Below, piece after piece: positions 1-11,465 of a stretch of DNA of 64,000 nt. Within the stretch, counting starts at the first letter, position 1, and every line of letters begins with the position of its first letter. Under the pieces are notes generated by a model. The model had not been told where the DNA came from and did no database searches. It was given only the letters and a program-made list of their open reading frames with translations. Made by a program: the position numbers and the translations under genes. Origin of the DNA: Acanthamoeba sp. SK_2022b (lineage: Eukaryota; Discosea; Longamoebia; Acanthamoebidae). The stretch is from assembly GCA_027943245.1 (NCBI GenBank), contig JANDJZ010000209.1, forward strand, positions 1-64,000. The letters are read 5' to 3'.

Positions 1-1374
1 GTACCACAGGGTCTTCCATCATCCATTCGAGGTCGTCGTAGCAGATCTCTTGGATTCCCTTGTCGTCGGGGCGGATGCAACGGAAGTTGGACGGGGCGTG
101 GTGCGTGAGGACGACCACCTTGACCTTCTCCTGGCCGTCGGCGGTGCAACGCTCGTTGGATTCCTTGACGCGCTCGATCTCCTGAACCAGCCACTCGACG
201 TGCTGCTCGTGCCACAGGTTCGTCTCGTCGGGCGAGAGCAGATGCTGCTGCGGCTGCTTCGTCTCGTCCGCCGCTTCGCTCTTGGCTTCTCCGCTTTCTC
301 CTTCCGCGTTCTTGCGCGCGCCCGCTTTCGCTTTCTCCTCCTCTTTGCCTTTCGCGCCTCCGGTGATGCTCGTGTAGATGGAGGACATCAGCGACGCGAT
401 GCCCTGCCCGATGTCGGCACTCGAGGGCGCGGGGGCCTCCCCCTCCACGGTGATGCAGCGGTAGTCGTTGCACATGGCCCCCACCTTTTCGATCGACTCT
501 GGCGGAATATACGGCTGCGTAGCCCCCCCCCCCAAACGCGCGGAGCTGGGTCAGCCCCGCGCGCAGCAGAGCGCGTGAGCGTGTGAGAGCGTTACCCAGA
601 GAGTGCAGCCCAGGAACAGAACGTCGCCCACACGAACGCTGCGCTTGTTGAGGTAGTGCAAGTTGTCCCGCTCGGCGCATCTGGTCCTGTGGTGGTTTGC
701 AGTGCGGAGTGAGTATTTGGCGTGTGCGTGTGCGCAGCAGGCGAGAGGCGTGCTGCAATGAGTGGCACGGTACGATCAGTCGGTCGGCGTGCTGGACGCT
801 CTCCTGTCTGAAATACTCGTGGTTGCCCGCCACGACAAAGACGTGTTCGAATCGGTCCGCCTGCTCGAGGAGGTACTCCCTGTAGTTTGCCTTGTTCGGA
901 TACCCAATGTCCCCTGTTCGTAGCCAAAAAAAAAAAAAAAAAAAAAACTTGGTAAACAATATTGTTTATTTGTTCATCCTATTATTATTATCATCAAAGA
1001 TTTAATCATAAATTAAAATGCGGGAGGAAAAACGACGAAAATGGGGGGGGGGACGAACCAAGAAGGCAGAGGATGGGTGCGTTCACAGGGATGTGCGGCA
1101 GCTTGTCGAGGCAGCCTGGGAACTCGAGGTGGAGGTCAGACACCAGCTGGAACCGTGTATCCTTGCTCGTCATCTGCGGCACGTCCACGACAGGCAAGTC
1201 CTCCTCTTGCTCTTCATCGTCATTTTCTTCCACTTCCCCTTCTTCGTTTTCGTGCTCAACCTGCGTGGGCTGAGGTTCACCATCTTCTTGTTGCTCCTTC
1301 TCCTGCTCCTGTGGACGTTGCTTGCCCGGCTCAGCCTCCGCCACATCAACTTGGTGTGCCTCCTCCCTTTCCAT
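1..1374 (-). CDS. Calcineurin-like metallophosphoesterase, 3' end beyond window
   Basis: A metal-dependent phosphoesterase of the calcineurin-like superfamily, probably cytosolic. The ATG at 1374 opens a very acidic N-terminus of about 70 residues, followed by the first metal motif SDLHLEF. The next motif, LLGDIGYP, is rebuilt across an intron at about 914-1058. Exon 2 (about 913-780) carries AGNHEYFR, and the last visible exon (about 511 to the edge) carries LTHHAPS. These match the family's D-x-H, GD, GNHE and H blocks in order. The final GHxH block would lie beyond position 1. The exon between 593 and 683 reads LHYLNKRSVRVGDVLFLG. A Lys/Glu/Ala-rich insertion of about 50 residues precedes LTHHAPS. 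The substrate cannot be told. No signal peptide is seen. Confidence 0.88.
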
Positions 1375-1497
1375 TGTTTAGTTTGTTTCTCTTCTGCCCA
1401 AGGGAGCTTTTTGTGTGGTTGCGTCGGCACGCCGTTTGCGATTGGCCGTTGCAGCGAAGCTCCTCGGCATCTCCTCCCCTCCGCCACCAGCAGGCGC

Positions 1498-1859
1498 TCA
1501 CTTGCCGGTAGCGGCAGACGGTTTGAGAGTGTGGCTGCCGGCAAACGCCACCAGATCGCTTCGCTTCGGGTGCGGCGGCACGCCTTCCCGACCGACCGCC
1601 TGGCAGGGCGGACACACACACACGGTGAGCGTGGCTACGATCCAACGCACACGCCCCACTCCTCTCCCTCTTTCTTGCCCTTCTCGGAGAATGGCCATAC
1701 CATGGCCCCGGCAGCGGAGGCCAGCGCCAGAGACTGGTCGACGTCCCGGTCTCGCAGGTACTGCGCCAAAAATGAGCCCGTGAAGCAGTCGCCGGCTCCT
1801 GTCGTGTCCTTGGCTGTGGTCGAGTGTGGTGGCCTGGACGGTTAGACCGGGGCATCGAG

Positions 1860-1934
<75 letters not shown>

Positions 1935-3062
1935 AAGGGCGGGGTCGTACTGGTTACATCGAACGCGGCGTGGGTCCACACCTGCTGGCCTCGTTTGGCG
2001 ATGGCGCCCTGCGGCCCAGTGGTGACGACCACCAGCGCGTCGTTGTCTCGCGTCAGCTCCTCCAGCGCCTCCTGCACGCTGCCCTTGCCGGAGATCGCCA
2101 TCGCCTCGGTCTCGTTGGGAAAGAACAGGTCCATCTGGCCGCAATCACACAACCGCAATAATAATAATTTGCGTCGGCTGGGAGATCAGCTGGCCCACGC
2201 GCGGGAGGAGCAGAGAGGCGCATAGAGTCGCGTACCAGGCGTATGACGTCGTGGATGCCGTCCTTCCACTGGTTGGCTGGGTCGAAGCCGGTGTCGAGGG
2301 ACAGCGTGACCCCTCGGGACTTGAGCTCGCGCAGCAGCGCCAGGAAGCCCTCCTGCAGCCCCCGCAGCATGAAATACCCACAAAAGTGCTGCCAAGCAGT
2401 GGCCACTGGCCAGTGAGCGATCGAGTGGCGCGCACGCGCGAGCGGTGGGTGGGGGTCTGGGCTACCACATGTGTACAGGAGCGCAGGAGGGTCAGATCCA
2501 AATCGCTGAGGGTGACGATCGCTGTGGCGCCATAGGTGCTCACGAACGCTCTGTCCTGCTTACCGCTGAGACACATGCACACGGCGGTAGGCGCCGAGTC
2601 CAAAACCACCACACCTGGTACTACCCTGGTCAGCCACAACCACGGGCACGGATACGAGAGTGTGAGAACACAAGAGAAGGTCACCCGTGGTGTCGACGGC
2701 TGACTGTTGTTTGGCGATGCTCACGAGGGTGTGGCCAAAGTGATCTCGCCCGACGGCACCAAACAGAAAGACGCGGCCATCGTGTCTCGTACTACCACTA
2801 CTGCCCGCACCGTCGTCCAGCCCAAGTGCCGCCGACGTGCTCATAGCTGTGTTAAGTGCCGAGCCTCCAGCAACTGTTGTTCAATTGTAAGTGATGCATT
2901 TACAGATTTAGCAACATAAACTCAGTAAACAAATAGCGTACATAGTCCAATGCCTTGGCAAGGCGTGTCTTGGCCCCACTGGGGCATTGCTTCTACGCCT
3001 AGTGCGATCAAATCCACAAATAGATCACCCACTACGCCGACTCGCGGCACGGGGGTCTCCAT
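1498..3062 (-). CDS. pfkB/ribokinase-family carbohydrate kinase
   Basis: An ATP-dependent sugar or nucleoside kinase of the pfkB family, likely cytosolic. The ATG at 3062 gives METPVPRVGVVGDLFVDLIA, the typical N-terminal strand, then WGQD. Exon 2 (from about 2876) has GGSALNTAMSTSAALG, the glycine-rich substrate-binding block, and FLFGAVGRDHFG. Later exons carry LSGKQDRAFVSTYGA, DLFFPNETEAMAISG and VVVTTGPQGAIAKRG. DTTGAGDCFTGSF is the second pfkB signature with the catalytic Asp. The last exon (about 1604-1498) ends after a GVPPHP segment. One intron contains the long dinucleotide run at 1861-1933. All key residues are present, so it should be active. The sugar specificity is not determined. 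Confidence 0.92.
1861..1933. repeat. (TG)n microsatellite in a pfkB intron
   Basis: An uninterrupted TG dinucleotide run of about 73 bp inside the intron that precedes the DTTGAGD exon of the pfkB gene. On the gene's own (minus) strand it reads as CA repeats, about 40 nt upstream of the 3' splice site. Confidence 0.97.
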
Positions 3063-3486
3063 CTTGTAAATGGATTGCTTTTTCTGCCTTTTCTTTGCGA
3101 AAGGCTGAAAGAAAACCACCAGCACTGTTGGTCCACCCTCTCTTCATCCATACCTTGACACCACGCTACAGTATGTTCCTCTGGTTCAGAAGGAAGGTAG
3201 AAAGCTGTACAGCACATGCCAAACTGAGCTTTGCTTCCTCTGCCCAGAAATCCCCTTTTGATGAACACCAGCTTATGATGTCCACGTTGTGAGTCTCTCC
3301 ACAAGATCAACCTTAAGGTTCTGCTCCAGCTCATTCTATAAGATGATAGCTGCTTGCAATTGGAGCCTTAGGTGTAAGTGGGTACTGAGCTGCAGTGTGG
3401 CCACAAGATTTTGAGGAAAGAACAAACTGGAAATACAAACAATAAACAAAGGACTGGCTGCAATGTTGTCAACCAATTCGTGTGGC
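3063..3486. other. Intergenic: pfkB promoter side and PH-gene 3' flank
   Basis: No coding exon with GC-rich third positions is seen. It should hold the upstream region of the pfkB gene and the 3' flank of the PH-domain gene, both minus strand. No TATA box or other motif could be assigned. Confidence 0.5.
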
Positions 3487-4784
3487 TCACAGGGTTGTCG
3501 TGAACCTTCTGGCCATCGGCGCGATGTCTTCCTCGTAGAAATGGAACTGCGCGTAGTGCTTGGCAGCGATCATGAGCACGTCCAGGTCAGGCTCGTAGGT
3601 TTCCTCCATAAGCACCCGCATCAGCACCTGCACACGCACCCAGTGTACCCACACGGGTCAGAACTCGCGAGGGTGCGTCCAAAGCGCCCGTCATAGGCGT
3701 GTGGCAGTGGCCGTGTGCGCACCTCAGGATTGCCAAAGTAGGCGATCGTGTCGTTGAGGCGTTGCACGTTAGCAGGCCTATCATAGCCCACAAAGCGTCA
3801 GGCTGAGCAACTGACTCTCTATTCGCAACATAGAGAGAAAGAGACGTGCCTCACGTAGGGCTGCAAGCTTTCGGTGAGATGCTCACCGGCCTGGCGCACC
3901 AGCGTGGCCACCTCGTCGAGCCTGGCCTCGAGGAGCTCCTTCTTCAGCTTGATCCGTCCCTGGTCGCAAATCGCCGCATCAGCCCCCGCCATATATCAAG
4001 CCACGCAAAATGCACACGACAGGCGCTGTACCGAGAAGCGGACAGCAGAGACATGGTCGCGGCACGCGCCAAACAGCTTGAGCGCTTGCCGTAGGGGCTG
4101 ATCGGCGAGAAGCACCTGAGGGAAGAGAGAGAGAGAGAGAGAGCGCGCGCATCTTCAGCACGTGGACCGAGAAACGAGATTAGCGCGTGAGGGAGAGTTG
4201 CCTGACGAGGCTCCAGTTTGCCGTCGACCACGAGAAAGTACAGCTTGACCCCGACGCGCAGCACGTTGTTCTCCATGTCGTTGGCCTTGCGACTCGAGCC
4301 GGTTTCCTTCTGGACGAGCATCTTGAGCGCGTTCATGAGTTCCATCATCTGGGGCGGAGCCTTGCTCTTGATGGCCCGCTTGCCCATCTTCGACGTAGTG
4401 GTCTTGGAAATGACCGACCGCTTCGCGCGTTCCTTGAAGTTCAGCTTGGTCACCTTGTCTCCCTACGTTGTTGGCAATCGTTAGAACGCAATCACCGCCT
4501 GCACGCACGAGGCACGCCAGCTCTGGCACAGGCGAGGGTGGCTACCCGCGGGGGAGGCAATGAGGGAGGCTTGGCGGCGGCAGCCTCCAGGGCCGACGTC
4601 CAATCCTTCCACTCGTCCTCGCCCTGCGCCGAGAAGAGGATCTCCAGTGCGGCCGTGGTGAGCGAGAAGCAGTGCTTGAACGGTCGGCATTCAACGTGCT
4701 TGTTGAGCGTTGCATTCTTCATCGTGATGGACGCCTTGGGTTCGATGTCCTGCAGTGTGCTCGCATGTTGAGCGAGGCTACACT

Positions 4785-4836
<52 letters not shown>

Positions 4837-5521
4837 CGCACGCACATCGCACGCACGCACGCACGCACGCACGCATACACGTAAGAGCAAGCGCAGTGTT
4901 ACCTCCTTCTTGGCGTAGAAATGTAGGGATCCGCCAGAGAGGATGAATAGGCCGTAGACCCACTTGGTACCCGGTTTGACCTGCCCCTTCTTGTTCACCG
5001 TCCCCACGCGCACGTTCAAGTGGCCGTTCTTGTAGTCCTGTTGTGCGCACGCCGTGTGGGGTTAGGGCTCTGCTGTCGGCGAAGCTTAAAGGGGAGCGCG
5101 TGGTGCGCACCTCGCCGGCCTGGCCCGAGCCATCCGCCTCCTCCTCTGAGAACTAATATGGCAAAGAGAGTGGATCCACCGCTGCAATGAGAGACCGCTA
5201 CTCGGGGGGGGGGGCAGAGAGAAGGGAAGGGAGGTTTCAAGCCAGACGTACGTCGGACGAGTCCTCGTCGCTGCTGTCCGCCTGTTCTGGTGCCTCTACC
5301 TGACGCGTCGGGGGTGGTACGGTGGTGGTGGTGACAACTGGGACGTTGGCTGTCGCCTTGGGGGGCGCAGCCGAGGCGGAACGTTGAGGTCGCGCGCCTA
5401 ATCTAGACATTACCGATGAGCGCCAGGCCGACTTCGGGCTTCGCGTAGAGTCGGTACTGGGCGTGGTGGAGGTGGGGGGAGGTGTTGTTGAAGATGAAGC
5501 GGCATCTTCTGGCTTCTCCAT
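3487..5521 (-). CDS. PH-domain protein with Pro/Ser/Thr-rich N-terminus
   Basis: A likely membrane-phosphoinositide adaptor. The first exon encodes a low-complexity Pro/Ser/Thr-rich stretch, with QADSSDEDSSDV near its end. A PH domain is split over two exons: LNVRVGTVNKKGQVKPGTKW, VYGLFILSGGSLHFYAKKE and, after an intron full of CA repeats, DIEPKASITMKNATLNKHV, closing with DEWKDWTSALEAAA. The Trp in the last helix is the classic PH mark. Later exons are basic and helical (NFKERAKRSV, MELMNALKMLVQKE). They end with EEDIAPMARRFTTTL and a stop at 3489-3487. The ATG at 5521 was preferred because the poly(A) signal of the upstream barwin gene lies at 5591-5596. A longer open frame reaches about 5665. 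Beyond the PH fold, no function can be named. Confidence 0.8.
4787..4873. repeat. (CA)n followed by (ACGC)n in a PH-gene intron
   Basis: A CA run (about 4787-4834) passes into ACGC tetranucleotides (about 4850-4873). Both lie in the intron that splits the PH domain. In the transcript this is (UG)n. A separate (GA)n run sits at about 4123-4143 in a downstream intron. Confidence 0.95.
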
Positions 5522-5590
5522 CTCGAGTTTGGAGAAGAGGCGGGCAAGGGGTGTCGGCAGCTTTGGTCCGTGGGCACCCACCTTTTTTCT

Positions 5591-5596
5591 TTTATT
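5591..5596 (-). terminator. Polyadenylation signal AATAAA of the barwin-like gene
   Basis: On the minus strand the sequence reads AATAAA about 105 nt after the stop codon of the barwin-like gene, within an A-rich stretch. It suggests that the transcript ends before the PH-domain gene begins. Confidence 0.5.
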
Positions 5597-5699
5597 TCTT
5601 TTTTTTCCAGCTCTTTTTGTGGCGAGTTGGCCAACAACATCTGGGCCTTGTATTCGCTGGGCCACTGTAATTTACCCAGACCCTTACCCTTGAGGCACC

Positions 5700-6193
5700 T
5701 CAGGCCCACTGCCACTCAATGTGCACACGGCCCTGACGCAAGTCGGCGATGCGCGAAAAGGCGGCCGGGCTCAAATCAAGCGAACCATACCCGCAGCCGG
5801 GGCACTCGTCCTGAACCGTGCCCGGAGGGGGGATTAGGCTACACAGTGGGCGCCTTGGCACCGGTGAGGAAAGGCACGTACAACAATGGTAACCGTCACT
5901 TCACCCTTGGGTCCCTTGATGTGGGCCCGCTTGCCGCAGTCCCCACCGCTGCCGTACTGGGGCTTGTTCTGCAACGACAAAAAGGACAGCCCGTAAGGTC
6001 TTGGCTGACAAACAACGAGGCGAGAAGGAAGGAGAGCTCGCACAAGCGCAGCAACGAGCTGGTTATTGTTGTTGTGGTGCCCGCAGGCACCGAGGCCCAC
6101 GTTGAAGTAGGTGGCATCACCGGAGAAGGCCAGCGCAGTTGCCAGCATGGCAAGGAATACCACAAGGGTGACAAAGACAGGAGAGGAGGCCAT
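5700..6193 (-). CDS. Secreted barwin/expansin-like (RlpA double-psi barrel) protein
   Basis: A small secreted protein of about 110 residues with a signal peptide (MASSPVFVTLVVFLAMLATA), then SGDATYFNVGLGACG. After a short intron comes GSGGDCGKRAHIKGPKGEV, and after a second intron DECPGCGYGSLDLSPAAF. It ends in QGRVHIEWQWA and a stop at 5702-5700. The DECPGC...LDLSPAAF block is the hallmark of the barwin/expansin domain-1 fold, with paired cysteines and the Asp used in polysaccharide binding or cleavage. No expansin domain 2 follows, so it is a single-domain form like plant natriuretic-peptide-like or cerato-platanin-type proteins. A cell-wall, cyst-wall or polysaccharide role is plausible but inferred. 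Confidence 0.9.
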
Positions 6194-6243
6194 GGTCCAG
6201 TTGATAGCGTGTTGACTGCTTGTGGTCGTTGTTGCCCACTTGG

Positions 6244-6252
6244 CCTTTTATT
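6244..6252 (-). promoter_or_regulatory. TATA-like element AATAAAAGG upstream of the barwin-like gene
   Basis: On the minus strand an AATAAAAGG element lies about 50-60 nt before the ATG at 6193, a reasonable distance for a TATA box with a short leader. This is position-based inference only. Confidence 0.35.
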
Positions 6253-6535
6253 CCAACGCCCAATGGGAGTTGCCAGTCAAGACATTCCATTGCGTATTCT
6301 GCGCGGGTGGTTGGCTTTGGCGGATACCTGTCTTTGTCGTGTGGGGTTAATGCAGCCACCTTGGGAGGGTGGAAGGGGGATAATTGATGCAATTGATCTC
6401 CTTGCAATTCTTCATTGTGGATACAATAGTGGTATGTCAAATCTTTTCTAGGTATTATCTACTGGCTCATGGCTTGACAAAACTGGGTCCCAACCTCAGC
6501 TCTCTGACAAGACCTAGTAGCGCTCCAGTTCCTCA
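6253..6535. other. Intergenic: barwin promoter and F-box-gene 3' flank
   Basis: No exon is recognised. It holds the upstream region of the barwin-like gene and the 3' flank of the F-box/LRR gene. Confidence 0.5.
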
Positions 6536-9238
6536 TTACATGATCATGGACTCAAACCACGCGTGGAACACGCAGCTGAGCCGTTCTAGTCCGCTCTTCT
6601 CTCGCAGCAGCTTGATAGCCTGTTCGCCCTCCAGTCCGCTGTGCCCGTCGACCCGCAGCACGCGCAGCACGGGAAAGGCCGAACCTGCTTGCCACGCGGT
6701 TCGAGGCCCTTGAGCGTTTGCATTAAAAAGCATCAAGTGGCGCCGCGGAGCGGGGAGGGCGTGCCGGCAAGGACTTGGGCCGACGCTATGGTGAATTTCT
6801 TGTAGCCAGAGACGTTGAGCTTCTCCAGGCTGGCTCCACAGTGCCGCGCCAAGCTCACGATTGTTGCGTCTGCACGCAGCGAATGCGATGTAGGTGGTGG
6901 TGGTGTGTTGTTTGAGAGAAACGTACGAGAACGGGCGCTTGTACCGGTGATCTTGGGGAGAGGTCCGAGGAGTTCTAGATGGCACAGGCTCGTGTTGAGC
7001 TCCTCGGCGATCCGCTCAACTGCTGCATCCGTCAGACCGTAGCCCCGACACACCACCAACTTGCGCAAGCCGCTGCACGCCCATGGTCTCCGGGCTACAT
7101 GCGCACACGACACGGCGCAGCAACAAGAGGGAGCGTCACATGGCGCAGACATACAGGCGAGACCCAGTTACCACTGAGGATGGCGGCATCGTGGTTGCGA
7201 TACGAGGACTCACAGAGACGCAGGCTCTGCAGGGAGGAGCAATTTTCCAGCACGCAGGCGACAAGGCCCTCGTTCTTGGCCAGGTCTGGGGCCATCGGTC
7301 AGTCCCGCCACACAATTTGTTTTTGCAAACAGTAAAGCTCCCTATTGGTAAATGCCATATACCTGCCTTAGAGTTGGCATACCACATGTCGGCTTCTACC
7401 TCTTGAGTGATGCCGGGCAGCGCCAGGTGTACAAGTTGGCGTCCAATCGGTCCGCTCAGCAGCCCCTTGAATTGTTCCTTCTCGACCCTATGTCCCCGCG
7501 GCGGGGTGAGGCTGGTTCGCTTGTTGGACACCATGCGCTAATGAGATGGGGAGAAGGGAAAGCCCAAGTCGCATGAGTACCACAGCCTGCGGCGGGTGAT
7601 CTTTCGGCGGTCGTAGGGAGGCCCCAAGTCGAGCGAGGTGAGGTTGGTCATGCGGGCCAGCATTTCCACGTGCGTGTCGTCGAGGCCCTGAGGGTGCAAG
7701 GCAAGCGAGCGCAGTTTCGCGCATGAGGACAGCAGGCACGTGATCTCGTCGCGCATCCAACACATTTGTCCCCATCTGGCACATGAAATCGCTTCAGTTT
7801 ATGGAACACGCATCGTGCATGGGTACACCAGCAAACGTGGGGGTGAGTGTACGCCCTATCGACCATCTCGAACACTTGGAGGTCGGGACAGCTGCACAGG
7901 GCGGCGAAGAGGTTCGTCCAAGCTGATCCAGACGTTTTTTTAATATCACCCAGCCGGAGGTCTCCGTTCAAACGCAGCTCGCGTAGGTTCGTGTTGAAGC
8001 TCCCGAAGCAGATCGTCTCCACCACTTCTGGGAGGGATGTCTCCATCCGCACTTTGCTCTTATTGCGTTTAGAGTACACTGGGCGGAGTACATTGTTGAG
8101 TGACACTGAAACCAGCTGGGTGTGTGCGTTGAACAACTCGATAAGCTCCTCTTTCGGTAGGTCATCCTTCTCGTCGAGAAGGAAGGACGGGAGGGTAGTG
8201 AGCACGTCAGGTTATCAACGAACGAGAGCAAGGAGGAAAGTGGTAACGAGGAGGATGAGCAGGAGGCAGCACGTTGTCGCTCAGGTCGAGGTGGGTGATG
8301 GTGGAGGGGACGGCAACCGTCAGTGCCTTGAGCCCACCCATCACGAGGCAAGGCATGCGACGCAGCGTGAGAACAGTCAGGTCAGGTAGGGTCAGCACCT
8401 CCGCCACCGTTACAGAGCCCAGCTTCTTGCAGTCTAACCAGCCGCACATCGGGCCACACACACACGTGATTCAGTGGGCGCACACAGCGAGAGAGCGAGA
8501 GGGTGAACAAATACTTTGGAGCTCCAGGCGGGTCAGTCGGGGGCAACCTTTGATGATGAGCTTCATGCTTTTGTGCGAAGCGTCGAGTTAGTACCGGGAG
8601 CGCGGAGGAGCACAGGGCTCGTGTCGCTCTTCTGGCGGAGAGGGAGAAGAGGAGGGCTCAACCTGTTGTCAATGATTGAAGTGTTGTTCTTGATGGTGAG
8701 CGACGTCAGGTGAGCGCAGCGCTGGCTCACGAACACGCTGTTGCTGACGAGTGTGCTCTCGGGTTCCGGTCTACGACGCCTGGTCGAGTTTTCTCGGTTC
8801 GAGCCACGGCCAAGCTGAGGAGTGCACAGCCACAACTCCTGCGCACCGCCGCCGCCATCACCGCGTCAGCTGCTGAACGGGGGGCACCCGAAGAGGGACT
8901 TGACCTTACCTGCTTCGCAGGACCGATGAAGAAGGCGGCGGTGTCGGGTCCAAGGGCAAAGTTTCGCAGGGCAGCTCGGACGAGAGCAGTCATCAGGTGG
9001 CTGTCCTCTCCCAGCGGGATAGGCAGCGGCCAGCTTCTCGTCACCTCCCTCCGGCCTGCCCGCCCGCCCGACGTGGTTTGCTCGCTTGCAGAATGGACAC
9101 AGTGGAGAAGAGGTGGGAAGTACGAGGGGATTTCATGACGTCCACCACCTTCTCCACGCACAGCATGAGCAACGCTCGCGGGAAAAACTGCACGGGGCAC
9201 TCCCCTCTTCTTTTTTGCTTCGTCTTGGTTCGCTTCAT
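6536..9238 (-). CDS. F-box-like / leucine-rich-repeat (RNI-type) protein
   Basis: A probable substrate adaptor of an SCF-type ubiquitin ligase. The ATG at 9238 begins a basic stretch, then an F-box-like helix set: QFFPRALLMLCVEKVVDVM. The intron at about 9121-9060 restores frame to WPLPIPLGEDSHLMTALV. The rest is about ten exons of irregular leucine-rich repeats, for example LTSLTIKNNTSIIDN, TITHLDLSDNVL, TNLRELRLNGDLRLGDI, MTNLTSLDLG and ASLEKLNVSGYKKF. The last exon ends LERLSCVFHAWFESMIM, stop 6538-6536. The repeats resemble the RNI/AMN1 class seen in F-box proteins. The F-box match is weak by eye, so a plain LRR protein is the alternative. The open frame upstream of 9238 (to 9428) is out of frame with the F-box exon and was not used. 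Confidence 0.75.
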
Positions 9239-9532
9239 GGCAGAGCCTCTGGAGGTGGCGCCTCGGTTTGGACCTTTTCTTTTTTGCGGAATTTATTTGG
9301 GGTTGGCCGTCGATTTCTGTTTCTGTGCCTGTTCCCAGTTCGACTTGGCTTTGATGGCCAGATTGCGTATGCCCGGACATCAAGTGTGCCTCCTCGCTAC
9401 TGAGGGCGGACGGGGGCGTCAAAGCCATGCGCAGTTTGGCAAGCCTACATACAGGGCAACGTCCACGCGGCCGAAGCGGGTGAGGGCAGGGCCGTGCTTC
9501 TCGATTTTTTTGTTAACAAAAAATAAAGAAGG

Positions 9533-10238
9533 TCACGAAGGACAGATTTGGCCAACAAGGAAGCTGTAGTCGCCGCACACGCGATTCACTCCTCGGTTCA
9601 CGCATGGGCAGAAGTAGTGCGTGAACATGAAGAACAGCATGCCCACCGGCACGAGGAAGCTCCACAGGGTCCAGAACACGCACAGGATGACCAAGTCCAC
9701 GCACAGCAGCAGCAACACCACCAGGACGAAGATCGGGTAGATCGACCCTGTGTGCCCCGCCCCCACCGCCCACAGCCACGCGTCATCGCCTTGTCAGCCT
9801 TTCATTCTCAACACGAAGAGAAGGACACGAAGCGTACCGCAGAAAGTCCGCGTATACCAGTTGCTCCATTCCCCGAACGAGCCCTGGCAGGTGACGGTGG
9901 AGGTGGGGAAGACCAGCAGGCAGCCGGGGCCCTTGCAGTCGTCGGCCATCTTGCACACGCCGCACTGGGAGCACTCCCATATGCAGCAGCCACGATCTCC
10001 CGTTGGCCGCTCGAAGCATTCGCAGTCGTTGCCGTCGTCGTCGTGGGGGGCGGCCGGCGGCGTGTTCTCTGCGGTGGCCGGGGCGAAGATCGACGGAGTA
10101 TGGGCGGGAGCCGGCGTGTCATCTCGATCGTCGAAAGAGGAGACGGAGGAAGCCGATGAGGTAGAAGACCGCAGCCCCAAAGGCGGCGCTGTGATAGTGA
10201 TCCCGCCGTTAGCACACGGCTCTACCGCAGATCAACAG

Positions 10239-10306
<68 letters not shown>

Positions 10307-11153
10307 GGTCGTGACAGCAAAAGCTGGGAGAAGAGGCCAGCTGGCATTTGGGGTTGGGTTGTTGCTGTGGTACCGGATGGCTTGACGGGGTCCTGCAGCT
10401 CGATGTGCACCTGCTGGGTGTAGACTGGCGGCGCGCCCTCGACAGACGACGACGCGCGCTTCTTGCCGTGCCTTTGGTTGTACCTGCACCCAGAGAACAG
10501 AGGTCAACGCCCGCGCCACAAAACGCCGCACACAAAATTACTCTAAAACATGCAGGAGATACCGGTCAACGGCATTGCGGAGGGCCCAGTTGGGCACGAG
10601 AGTGGGCTGGATGGAGCTCTTGCAGACGGGACATGTGGGCGACGCGCTCGCTTGCCTCATCCACGCCGTGATCGAGCTCGTCGAGAAACTGTACCCCGAC
10701 CACGTAGAAGAAGACCGTTAGTCGACCGCCAGGCAACATTGAACATAAAAGGAGATGGGCACCTGTGACCACAGGGAGTGACCATGACTGCGTCTTCCTG
10801 GTGTATGCGTTGCCTATGAGCGTTATTTACTGCTCAAATATATTCAAATAATGCTCATAGGCAAATTGCTCAATTAAAGAAGAAAAATAATTATTTTATG
10901 GTGTAAAAGGAAGCGGACCATGACGCTGAGAGTGATGGGGTCAATCAGCTCCGGTGGAGGCTCATCGCGTGGGCTGTTCTCGCCGTCGCTCGAGGTTCGT
11001 GTCATTTGTCCTCGGTTTCTTTTGGTGTGTTACGCTAACGGTCTTATGAGCTTGTTTGTTCTTTGCCCACACGGCTTTTGGGTCGACTTCAGCGAGCCAA
11101 GCGGAAAAGTGCTCCGCCACGCGCTGTGCGGAGTTCGGCACAAGAACAGGCAT
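9533..11153 (-). CDS. U-box E3 ligase with Cys-rich region and C-terminal membrane segments
   Basis: The U-box is spread over three exons. About 10990-10920 encodes PPELIDPITLSVMV, about 10790-10755 encodes EDAVMVTPCGH, and about 10705-10565 encodes FSTSSITAWMRQ then CPVCKSSIQPTLVPNWALRN. These match the E2-binding U-box fold (DPI, HxF, CPVC..L.PN.ALR). A linker containing VHIELQDPVKPSG follows. Then comes a Cys-rich block (about 10070-9860) with CCIWECSQCGVCKMADDC. The final exon (about 9757-9536) has hydrophobic helices (IFVLVVLLLLCVDLVILCVF and SFLVPVGMLFFMF) and ends CPS before the stop at 9535-9533. This suggests a membrane-tethered ubiquitin ligase. The N-terminal exon (MPVLVPNSAQRVAEHFSAWL, about 11153-11085) and the start are uncertain. 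Confidence 0.8.
10240..10304. repeat. (TG)n microsatellite in a U-box-gene intron
   Basis: A TG run of about 65 bp lies in the intron between the PVKPSG-containing exon and the Ser-rich exon. On the gene's strand it reads as CA repeats. Confidence 0.95.
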
Positions 11154-11465
11154 GCCGTTGGGCCACAAGGCGGCCAATAGACCACGGTTGGAGCTGTTAC
11201 GCCCGGGACACAGCACCACTGACCGTGTCGGTGGAGAGGGAGAACCCCCAAGGCGGAGAGTGAGGGCATACAGCAGCCGTCGGGTGGGCTTGGTGTTGGC
11301 GAAGGAAGGACTGAGCATCCTCGATGGCGCTGATGTGGTGATGAGCAGAGAGTACTACCATTTAGGATCGAGCTGAGAGATACCAGGAGACAGGAACGGC
11401 CAACAGGGAGCAATGTGCGTGTCACATGGAGGGGGGGGGTTTGAAGAATCACAATTAAAGGTGTA
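11154..11465. other. Divergent promoter region, U-box (-) / stress protein (+)
   Basis: No clear exon is seen. The two genes are transcribed away from each other across about 0.3 kb, so this likely holds both promoters. An eight-base G run lies near 11430. No TATA box was identified. Confidence 0.45.

Noticed and set aside
1861..1933. Frames encoding Cys-Val or Thr-His runs through TG/CA repeats, here and at the other microsatellites
   Set aside because: Repeat translation artefacts; each lies in an intron of a recognised gene.
9240..9428. Upstream ATG at 9428 as start of the F-box/LRR gene
   Set aside because: That frame is not the one carrying the F-box helix, and a splice to it would be needed with no good donor or acceptor. 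The ATG at 9238 reads directly into the F-box exon.
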